Below, one piece after another: positions 10,386 through 18,381 of a DNA stretch of 20,824 nt; position 1 is the first letter of the stretch; each line of letters begins with the position of its first letter. Source of the stretch: a virus; the IMG/VR virus record IMGVR_UViG_3300044620_000508, positions 1 to 20,824 of that record; one strand, 5' to 3'. Under the pieces are notes generated by a model. The model did no database searches. It had not been told where the DNA came from and worked only from the letters and a program-made list of their open reading frames with translations. Position numbers and translations under genes: made by a program.

Positions 10386-13300
10386 ATGGCTACCATTTCC
10401 AATAATGAGATTAAGATCAAGTATAGCCTTGACACCACGGACCTGGCAAATGCCACGGCCCTGTTTGATAGGTTGAGTGCGGAAGACCGGCAGTTGCTTA
10501 ATGACCTTAAAAGGTTACAGGCTCAGTTAAATGCCACAGGCCAAGCAGGGCAAGCGGCAGGACAGAATATTGGTAATGGAGCCAACAATGCAAGGCAAAA
10601 TATAAACGGCCTTTCTGATTCAATTAAACAATTAGGGGGTTACATTGGAACATACTTTTCTGTTCAGGCATTAGTAAGTTTCACAAAGCAAGTAGTGCAA
10701 ACAACCATCCAGTTTGAAGCACTAAACAAGGCCATCCAATTTACCTCTGGGTCAGTTAGTGCAGGATTGGCTAACTTCAAATTTCTTGAGCAAACTGCTA
10801 AAGAACTTGGCTTACCATTAGTAGCGGCCGCAGAAGGATTTAAGTCCATGAGTGCGGCCGCAAACAGAGCCGGAATCACTTTTAAGGAACAACAGAAAAT
10901 GTTCCTTGATCTTTCAAAGGGTATGGCGGCATTGTCTTTAACATCACAAGATGCATCACTTGTCTTCTTTGGTTTCGGACAACTCATGTCGAAAAACAAG
11001 GTGTCGGCCCAGGAACTTTACCACCAAATTGGGGAGCGACTTCCAATTGCGATGCAAGCCGCTCAAATGGCGGCCGCTAAAGTGACAGGGCAAATAAAGG
11101 TTACTGCCTCCGAACTTATCAAGTTAGTGGAAGATGGCAAACTATTGTCATCAGAATTTGCTCCTGCATTTACAGATGCCATTGCAAAGATTGCCGGAGA
11201 CTCTGCCAAGATTGATACACTTGGTAAGAACTTTACCAGACTTGGTACTGCATGGGATGAGATGTTGGCCGCAATGGGTAATTCAACAGAAGGGTTCTGG
11301 TACCAAACTACAAGGTTCTTTACAAAAGGCTTAGAGATACTTAGAAATTTAATAGCCGGGAATGCAAAAGAAGTAAATGATGCTCAAGCAGAAGCATTTA
11401 CAGAAACTTATAATCAATATGAAAAGGCTTCTATTCAGGCCATAGACCTTGCTATAAAACAAAAAGAAGCGCAAGTTGCTTCTACTGAGGCTATTAAGAA
11501 AACGGCAGATGCGGCCAAAAAGTCGGCAGAGGATGCAATACCTACCTTAATGAAGGTTGCTAATTATATTCCTTTTATTAATAGCGTATCCGTAGCTTTT
11601 CAACAAGAACTTTTAAATTCAAGCAAACAGGCATCAGAGCAAGCGGCACTTGCGGCAGGGAAAGCAAAAGGTCAACTTGATGCTCTGATTAAATTAAGGA
11701 CAGAACTAAGCAAGAAAAAAGATGAGGATAAGGTCAAAGATGAAGAGGCCGAAAAAGCCGCAGAGAAGCTTTATAAAAAGCTAATTAATCAACAGGAAGC
11801 CTTGATGAAAGCCGAGGAAAATTATATCAAATCAAGAACAAAGGCCGGAACAAATCAGGATATTCTACTTCTCCAGAATAAGGTTAAGTTTAACAATGAA
11901 ATGTTAAAGATTGACCAAGATGCAAGGTTTAAGGATCTTGAATTGGCAAAGAATAATGCAGTTGTGAGACAAGGGGAAATCCAAAAAGACCAGGAAGCAG
12001 AGGAAGAGTTAATCAGACAAGCCAGATTTAAAGCCTTTGCTTTGGAGTCTGAGTATTACAATAAGACAATTGAACTTATTCAGGATAATAAGCGGAAGAG
12101 AAGGCAAGAGTTGCAAACTGATGAGCAGAATGAATTAGATAAGACTGAGGATTTTTATGAGGATCAATTAATACAACTTCAAAATAAATATAAAGAAGCC
12201 ATAAAAATTGAAGGTCAATCCAAAGACAGTCTTGAACTATTGGAGATGAATTACCAAGATTTGAGAACTAAGTTGGAGCAAGATGGCGAACAGGCCAGAG
12301 CGGACATAAGAGCCAAGTTTCGGGCAAAAGAAAAGCAGGAAAGATTAGAGGCCGAAATGGAAATCCGTTCTGTAATGGTGGAAGCCGCAAATATCCGTAA
12401 TCAAGCCTTGGCTAAAACTGAGATGAAGAAGGCCGACATAGCCGATGAATCTGCGATTACTCAAATAGGAATTGAAAGGGAGAAGAACCACAAGATGGCT
12501 CAACTTCAACTTGAAAGTGGCAACCTATCAATTTCAGACAAGAAAATCATTAATGACAAACTGGAAGCACAGGATGTCCTTCTGGATGCCAAGCTTACCC
12601 AGATTGTAAAGGATGGCGAAAAGAGAAGACTTGAGTATAAACTTGAGATTTATCAAGCAAGCTTTGAAGCCATATCTTCGGCCTTCAACCAGATTACAGA
12701 GTTATACATTACCAACCTGGACAGAGAGAAGGAAGCCTTGGCAATGAAGTACGATGCCGATGTCCGGTTGGCCGATGGGAACAAACAGAAGCTTGCCCAG
12801 TTGGCTCAAGAGAAAGCAAGAAAGGAATACGAAATTGAATTGAAGCAATTCAAGGCCAGACAAATAATGGCCGTGGCCGAGGTAATATTCAAGACCGCCC
12901 CAGAGATTGCCAAGTGGATTGCCACCGGAGTTCTGGCACCGGTAGCCGCCATAGGTCTGGCCGCTCAAGCTTTTGCCATCGGTGCCATCTTGGCTCAACC
13001 ACCTCCGGTGCCTCCATACAAAGATGGTACGAAAGGAAGACCTCACCCTGGTGGTCCTGCTCTTGTAGGGGAAGCCGGAACGGAGAAGGTAATTACCACT
13101 GATGGTCAGGTTTACTTTACTCCACCAATGGCTACCTTAGTGGATCTTCCAAGGGGAGCGCAAGTAATCCCGAACCATGCCTTGAGCAGAAAGGAATTGT
13201 TTATGGCTAATGCGCTCAATCAGGGGAAGCCAATAAACTCTGGTGATAACCTTGGGCCAAAGCTTGATAGGATAGGAGGTATTCTGGAGTCACTTCCGGT

Positions 13301-13400
13301 ACATCAGGTCAACATGAATGAAAGGGGCTTTGAGAAGTTCGTAAGGACTCCAAGAAGAACTACCAAAATATTAAACAACCAGTTCCCGGTTAAGCATTAA
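10386..13400 (+). CDS. phage tail tape measure protein (1004 aa)
   Basis: The longest complete gene. Residues 1-80 are a soluble N-terminus with an Ala/Gln/Gly/Asn stretch; about 85-300 is the conserved tape measure domain (QFEALNKAIQFTSGSV, GFKSMSAAANRAGITF, FFGFGQLMSKNKVSAQELYHQIGERLP). A long Lys/Glu-rich coiled coil covers about 440-780. A hydrophobic, Ala-rich segment (about 827-870, IMAVAEVIF ... AIGAILAQ) leads to PPPVPPYKDGTKG and the typical LVGEAGTEKVI (about 892-902). The protein sets the length of the tail tube and is ejected with DNA. At about 1.5 angstroms per residue it predicts a tail near 150 nm (rule of thumb), so a siphovirus-like virion. No tail chaperone pair precedes it, which is unusual. 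Confidence 0.94.
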   Translation: MATISNNEIKIKYSLDTTDLANATALFDRLSAEDRQLLNDLKRLQAQLNATGQAGQAAGQNIGNGANNARQNINGLSDSIKQLGGYIGTYFSVQALVSFTKQVVQTTIQFEALNKAIQFTSGSVSAGLANFKFLEQTAKELGLPLVAAAEGFKSMSAAANRAGITFKEQQKMFLDLSKGMAALSLTSQDASLVFFGFGQLMSKNKVSAQELYHQIGERLPIAMQAAQMAAAKVTGQIKVTASELIKLVEDGKLLSSEFAPAFTDAIAKIAGDSAKIDTLGKNFTRLGTAWDEMLAAMGNSTEGFWYQTTRFFTKGLEILRNLIAGNAKEVNDAQAEAFTETYNQYEKASIQAIDLAIKQKEAQVASTEAIKKTADAAKKSAEDAIPTLMKVANYIPFINSVSVAFQQELLNSSKQASEQAALAAGKAKGQLDALIKLRTELSKKKDEDKVKDEEAEKAAEKLYKKLINQQEALMKAEENYIKSRTKAGTNQDILLLQNKVKFNNEMLKIDQDARFKDLELAKNNAVVRQGEIQKDQEAEEELIRQARFKAFALESEYYNKTIELIQDNKRKRRQELQTDEQNELDKTEDFYEDQLIQLQNKYKEAIKIEGQSKDSLELLEMNYQDLRTKLEQDGEQARADIRAKFRAKEKQERLEAEMEIRSVMVEAANIRNQALAKTEMKKADIADESAITQIGIEREKNHKMAQLQLESGNLSISDKKIINDKLEAQDVLLDAKLTQIVKDGEKRRLEYKLEIYQASFEAISSAFNQITELYITNLDREKEALAMKYDADVRLADGNKQKLAQLAQEKARKEYEIELKQFKARQIMAVAEVIFKTAPEIAKWIATGVLAPVAAIGLAAQAFAIGAILAQPPPVPPYKDGTKGRPHPGGPALVGEAGTEKVITTDGQVYFTPPMATLVDLPRGAQVIPNHALSRKELFMANALNQGKPINSGDNLGPKLDRIGGILESLPVHQVNMNERGFEKFVRTPRRTTKILNNQFPVKH

Positions 13401-13404
13401 TAGC

Positions 13405-15864
13405 ATGGCAAATTGGAAATTCTATCTGGATGGCAATGAAGTGGAAGAACCCATTGGATGGGATGCCGTGGAATTCACGGCTCTCAGAATGGAAAGCCAC
13501 GGGATTGACCAACCCTTCTCAACTGAGTTAAGGTTCTACAATCAGGGAGCCAAATACATAAAGAAACTTTATGATCAGTTATTTATCAATGCCTCCATTG
13601 CCATACAAATTGTTTCTGATGTATCTTACGGTGGCACACCATACCAGTTTGATGGCTTTCTGAACCTATCTGTTTATGAGGAATTAAATGTATGTGATAC
13701 GGATTCATGGGAGATTACCGTGGGCATCATGGATGATGACTTCAGGGAAAGATTTAAGGCACGACAGGATGTTGAAATTGATTTAACATCCACAAAGGAT
13801 CTGGATGGTAATCCAATTGAGCAGTTAAGCTATAAGGAAGTAAGACTTCACAAGCAGGACTTATACCTTGCCGCATCTGCCTCCCAAAAGGAAGTAGATA
13901 GTACGGTTTTGCTTACTTGGGAATGGAGCGTTGCAGGACCGAATTTTGGTTGGGACATCACAAAGTATTCTACCATTGCCCCAACCTACTTTGACAATTC
14001 AGACTTTGTAACTCCATTAGGTACAACCTTTGACCCACTTGGATTAGCTTGGACCTATGGTGGGCCATTTATTGTAAATAACGCAGGGTATGCAAGAACC
14101 TTTAGCTTTACATTAAACGCAGACACCTACTTCTCTTTTGAAGATTTAAAGCAAGGGGAATTAATAGGGCCAGTTTGGGTACCAAGCCCAATTGTAAATA
14201 GTGCGGATTGTAATGCCGATGTAATACTTTCTATTTATGATAGTAGCGACAACTTCCAATCCTTAGTTTTTATTGGCAGTACAGGTCTTATAAGTAGCCC
14301 AGGTATCGGAGGGTTGTATCCTACCTTTACCAATAATACATGGAATTTTACAGGAACATTTACCCTCCAACCAAGCCAGAAAGCCTTTATCTCAATGGAG
14401 ATAGGGGTTGATGGAAGTTTAAAAAGAGGGGACTTTGTAACACAACCAACTCCAATACTCAACCAATGGTATGAGGCCGAATGGAAGGTAATATGGAATA
14501 ATGTCTGCCTTACTTTAAGTGAAGTAAATCAGGGAGACTTCGCCTCCTTTTGCAATGGTTTGACAATTGAGCAATGGCTCAAAAGGGCCATCTTTATTCT
14601 TACCGGTAGTAATGACAAACTTCTTTCAGATACCTTCTCCGAGGAAGGCAATGGATGCTACTGGAATAATCTTTTGACAAATGGTCTGAAGATTAGGAAT
14701 GCCAAAACGGTAGAGCAGATTGAAATTGGGTGTAGTGCAGAGGAAGAAGGAGTACCTGATCTGACCAAATTAAAGACAAGCTTTAAGGAGACCTTTGATA
14801 ATCTGGATAAGATATTCTGCCTTGGTTGGGCCTACGAATGGACAGGCACCGAATGGAAGATTAGGGTAGAACGCAGAGAATACTTTTACCAAAACCAGAT
14901 AAGCCAAAGCTTTGAAAATGTAGGTGAGGTGAGGCAGATGGCAAAGGTTGACAAGCTTGCCAATAATGTTATCCTTGGGTACAACCCGAACTGGAAGAAC
15001 ATTCAGATTTCTGGATCATGGGCAATCCATACAGACCGGAATTACTTTATTGCCAACAAAGCAATGAATGAAGGCTCAACGGCCAATCTGGATTTAAGGT
15101 CCAATATTATTGCAGAGGGATATGCCATTGAGTTTAGCCGAAGGATGTCTGGCATTGCAGATGGGGGTGGATCTTCAGATAGGCCAAATGATTATAACAT
15201 TTTTATAATTTGGCTAAACAAGTTTGAACTTGAGTTTGAGGCAGTACAGAGTACACCATTTGTATTACCTGGAGAAACCGGTGCCGTTACATTCCTTCCC
15301 GGTCAGGTTAGTATGCCATCGGATTATATCACGGCATCTAATTCACCGCTTACTGGCCTTTACAATATTTACCACACTCCGGCAAGGGTAGCTTGCAGAT
15401 GGTGGAAGGTATTGGGTATGCATACCTACGGACTGGCAGATCCTAAGTTAAGGTTTCAGGTCGGGGAATACCAGACTACCTATTCATCCACAATCAATGG
15501 GGATGATGAGACCGAGTCTTGCATAGAGATATTCAACGGTGAGATAGCAGAGAGTTCGGATATTTATGCTTACATAATGAACACGGCCTATCAGGAATAT
15601 TTATTCAAACCGATTGCCATTGAGTTTACATATCCACAAAGTCTGTGCGATTTCTTAACTTTGTCACAGGATGAGCAATACCGGAAAGTCAGGCTCACTT
15701 CAGGAAGTTTAGATGTGCAAGGGTTTATAACCCAAGCTACCAATCAACCTGAAGATGCTTCCGGTGGTACTACGAAGTTCACCTTACTCATGTCTGCACA
15801 GATATCAGGAGTAGGTGGGGCTTTCACAGATGGCTTTAGCACAGGTTTCGATAATGGCGAATAG
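13405..15864 (+). CDS. tail/baseplate protein, distal-tail or hub type (819 aa)
   Basis: Directly after the tape measure gene (4-nt gap), where siphoviruses encode distal tail and hub proteins. The N-terminal part (MANWKFYLDGNEVEEPIGWDA) is a beta domain with FDGFLNLSVYEE (about 72-83) and WEITVGIMDDDFRERF (about 100-118). The middle is beta-rich with few helices. KTSFKETFDNLDKIFCLGWAYEWTGTEWKIRVERREYFY (about 456-494) and VDKLANNVILGYN (about 515-527) are blocks I know from large tail proteins of Bacteroidota phages. The C-terminus has KVRLTSGSLDVQGFITQAT. No lytic-transglycosylase or peptidase motif was recognised. The next gene starts 8 nt before its stop. The exact place in the baseplate is inferred. 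Confidence 0.8.
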   Translation: MANWKFYLDGNEVEEPIGWDAVEFTALRMESHGIDQPFSTELRFYNQGAKYIKKLYDQLFINASIAIQIVSDVSYGGTPYQFDGFLNLSVYEELNVCDTDSWEITVGIMDDDFRERFKARQDVEIDLTSTKDLDGNPIEQLSYKEVRLHKQDLYLAASASQKEVDSTVLLTWEWSVAGPNFGWDITKYSTIAPTYFDNSDFVTPLGTTFDPLGLAWTYGGPFIVNNAGYARTFSFTLNADTYFSFEDLKQGELIGPVWVPSPIVNSADCNADVILSIYDSSDNFQSLVFIGSTGLISSPGIGGLYPTFTNNTWNFTGTFTLQPSQKAFISMEIGVDGSLKRGDFVTQPTPILNQWYEAEWKVIWNNVCLTLSEVNQGDFASFCNGLTIEQWLKRAIFILTGSNDKLLSDTFSEEGNGCYWNNLLTNGLKIRNAKTVEQIEIGCSAEEEGVPDLTKLKTSFKETFDNLDKIFCLGWAYEWTGTEWKIRVERREYFYQNQISQSFENVGEVRQMAKVDKLANNVILGYNPNWKNIQISGSWAIHTDRNYFIANKAMNEGSTANLDLRSNIIAEGYAIEFSRRMSGIADGGGSSDRPNDYNIFIIWLNKFELEFEAVQSTPFVLPGETGAVTFLPGQVSMPSDYITASNSPLTGLYNIYHTPARVACRWWKVLGMHTYGLADPKLRFQVGEYQTTYSSTINGDDETESCIEIFNGEIAESSDIYAYIMNTAYQEYLFKPIAIEFTYPQSLCDFLTLSQDEQYRKVRLTSGSLDVQGFITQATNQPEDASGGTTKFTLLMSAQISGVGGAFTDGFSTGFDNGE

Positions 15865-18163
15865 AACCAGAGGGCAGTTAAGTACAGACTCATTAGACTT
15901 ATTCCCTAATAATACCAGTCAGTTAATTAGTCCACAAGATTTAAGGGACTGGATTACCAATGGGATTGAGTCATTTGTTACCCAGAAGGATACAAGTGAG
16001 TTTCAGAATGCATTTTATGAATGCCGAGGAAATCCAATAACTGCCACATCAGGAACAACTAACCTTGTATTAGCCAATGGTAACTTTGTTCATATTACAG
16101 GCACAACACCTCCTGCAATAACCATTAACTCCTTTGGCACATTGCCTGCCGGATCAAGGTTTGTATTGTGCTTTGACATTCCGGTTACGCTTGTCTATAA
16201 TGCCACCAGTCTGATTATTCCTGGGGCGGCCAATGTAACAACTGCCGCAGGGGATTGCATCATGCTTATCTCTGAGGGTTCAGGTAATTGGAGAGTGATA
16301 AGCTACTTTCCGGGTAGTGGGCTTCCGGTAGGCACAATCTCTGGGGTTACTGCGGGAACAGGTTTAAGCGGTGGAGGATCAAGCGGAGTGGTCACGGTAA
16401 ACCTTGCCAATACTGCCGTTACTGCCGGGCCTTACACCAATGCAAACATCACCGTTGATGCACAAGGTCGTATTACTGCCGCATCAAGTGGTACAGGTGG
16501 ATCAGGAATTACTGCCCTAACCGGAGATGTGACTGCATCAGGAACAGGCTCAGTTGCTGCTACCATTGCGAATGGTGCGGTGGATATACCTATGCTTTCT
16601 GCAACAGGGAGTCCATCAGGAACAACTTTTTTAAGAGGTGATAATACATGGGCAACTCCATCAGGAACTGGAACAGTTACTTCAGTAGACCTTACAATGC
16701 CATCTGCATTTGCAGTTTCTGGCAATCCAATTACCACATCAGGCACATTAGCAGTAACCGGAGCAGGCTTAGCGAGTCAATATGTTAGGGGTGATGGCAC
16801 TCTGGCTAATTTCCCAGAAAGCACAGGAGGAGGCAGTTCAATTAGTTATTACCTAAATGGTTCAATTACTCAATTAACAATAAGTGGTACAACTTATTAT
16901 CAAATGAGTAAGACTCCGGTTTTCGGAGCAGGAACTAACTTTACCAGAACAAGTGCTTCGGGGAATGGCTATGTAGCATCATTCATTACTGATGTAGGAG
17001 ACCCTAATATAATTTCAATACCAGGCGGCAACTTTAATCTTGAATTCTACTTTAATGCCTCTTCAGGAGGAGGTAGCCCTCAGTTTTACGCAGAGCTTTA
17101 CAAGTATGATGGTTCAAGTCTAACATTAATAGCCTCTGGGAGTACGAATCCAGAAGGCATTACCAATGGCACAACGGTTGATCAATACTTCACTTCTATT
17201 GGTGTGCCTACTACTGCTCTGGCATTAACCGATAGACTTGCTATAAGAATTTATGTAATTACATCAGGCAGGAATGTTACTCTCCACACGGAGGATAATA
17301 ATCTTTGCCAAGTCATTACCACTATAAGCACAGGATTAACTGCTCTCAATGGACTTACTGCCCAAGTTCAGACCTTTGCAACAGGCACAAGTGGAAGCGA
17401 CTTCGGGATAAGTAGTGTCACTAATACACATACATTTAACATTCCAGATGCATCTGCAACTGCAAGAGGATTAATAACCACAGGAGCGCAGACTTTAGCC
17501 GGAATTAAGAGTTTTGGCAATGGCGCAAGTGCAGGCGAGATTAGGTTAATTGAGCCAAGTGGAGCAGGTACTAACTACATCGGTCTGAAAGCCCCGGCAA
17601 CAGTAGCGGCAGACACTACATTCACCTTGCCTAATTCAGATGGCACACCAGGAACAGTAATTCAGACCAATGGTTCAGGAGTTTTATCATGGGTTAATAA
17701 TGGAGGGGCTTTATCAACTCAGTATTTAAAAAACACAACTGCCACAACTATTACTAATCCAACAGTCAATACTATCGTTGAGACATTAACAATTCCGGCA
17801 GGAACATATACTTCCAATAATGCCTTTTTAATGACTGTAAAAATTACTGGAACAATAGCCGCTACTGCCGTCAATTATAGAGTAAATTTTAATAATTCTG
17901 CCGCAATAGGAGGCACACAAGTAGTAGCTTCAAGCATGGCAATTAATAACACTAGTCAGCATGTGATTCTGGCATTTAACCTATTCGGAGGAGGCTCAGG
18001 AAATACAACTAGATATTTGGCTAATCCATTTGTCACTGGTACAGGTTTAGGCACGGCGGTGACAAGCATTGACTGGTCAGTCACTCAGTATCTCATCTTG
18101 TGGGTTGAGCCTTCGGCTAATCGTAATGTTACAAACATGTTACTTTCAATGTCACCAATATAA
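15857..18163 (+). CDS. tail fibre protein with repeat domains (768 aa)
   Basis: The N-terminal 60 residues (RTRGQLSTDSLDLFPNN, LRDWITNGIESF) probably attach the fibre to the tail. A beta domain follows, then Gly/Ser/Thr-rich repeats typical of fibres: TAVTAGPYTNANITVDAQGR with ITAAS (about 185-210), FLRGDNTWATP (about 258-268) and YVRGDGTLANFP (about 308-319), and later SFGNGASAGEIRLIEPSGAGTNYIGLKAP (about 552-580). The last 150 residues form a separate beta-rich domain (STQYLKN ... MLLSMSPI), the probable receptor-binding tip. The start at 15857 (ATGGCGAATAGA) was preferred to 15815, which would overlap the upstream gene by 50 nt. The stop overlaps the next ATG by one base. Confidence 0.88.
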   Translation, partial: ANRTRGQLSTDSLDLFPNNTSQLISPQDLRDWITNGIESFVTQKDTSEFQNAFYECRGNPITATSGTTNLVLANGNFVHITGTTPPAITINSFGTLPAGSRFVLCFDIPVTLVYNATSLIIPGAANVTTAAGDCIMLISEGSGNWRVISYFPGSGLPVGTISGVTAGTGLSGGGSSGVVTVNLANTAVTAGPYTNANITVDAQGRITAASSGTGGSGITALTGDVTASGTGSVAATIANGAVDIPMLSATGSPSGTTFLRGDNTWATPSGTGTVTSVDLTMPSAFAVSGNPITTSGTLAVTGAGLASQYVRGDGTLANFPESTGGGSSISYYLNGSITQLTISGTTYYQMSKTPVFGAGTNFTRTSASGNGYVASFITDVGDPNIISIPGGNFNLEFYFNASSGGGSPQFYAELYKYDGSSLTLIASGSTNPEGITNGTTVDQYFTSIGVPTTALALTDRLAIRIYVITSGRNVTLHTEDNNLCQVITTISTGLTALNGLTAQVQTFATGTSGSDFGISSVTNTHTFNIPDASATARGLITTGAQTLAGIKSFGNGASAGEIRLIEPSGAGTNYIGLKAPATVAADTTFTLPNSDGTPGTVIQTNGSGVLSWVNNGGALSTQYLKNTTATTITNPTVNTIVETLTIPAGTYTSNNAFLMTVKITGTIAATAVNYRVNFNNSAAIGGTQVVASSMAINNTSQHVILAFNLFGGGSGNTTRYLANPFVTGTGLGTAVTSIDWSVTQYLILWVEPSANRNVTNMLLSMSPI

Positions 18164-18381
18164 TGGAAGAGATTACTTTAATAAACGGCCAATTAACTTA
18201 CCGAGGCCAAATGTATAATTACAGTGATTTGACTGAAATTAACACTGCGGTCAATATTACGCTTCTTTATGACGGCTCTACATTTGAGGTGACAGTAGTA
18301 GCCAATGAGGTAAGCATCAATGGAATTGTTCAGACATCGGCACAGATGATAATTGACACACTAAGCAATGGGCAATCCTAA
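18163..18381 (+). CDS. small protein between fibre and large tail gene (72 aa)
   Basis: I do not recognise this family. ATG shares one base with the fibre stop (TAATG). The 72-residue acidic product is beta-rich (EEITLINGQLTYRGQMYNY, NITLLYDGSTFEVTVVANEV) and ends IIDTLSNGQS, with no membrane segment or Cys. It overlaps the next gene by 14 nt. Coupling on both sides marks it as part of the tail operon; a fibre-associated or fibre-assembly protein is a reasonable guess. Confidence 0.75.
   Translation: MEEITLINGQLTYRGQMYNYSDLTEINTAVNITLLYDGSTFEVTVVANEVSINGIVQTSAQMIIDTLSNGQS

Noticed and set aside
10824-11077. Three GCGGCCGC octamers (10824, 10854, 11070) within 254 bp
   Set aside because: Striking in AT-rich DNA, but all three are in codon register and spell Ala-Ala-Ala in the tape measure protein, so codon preference in Ala runs explains them.
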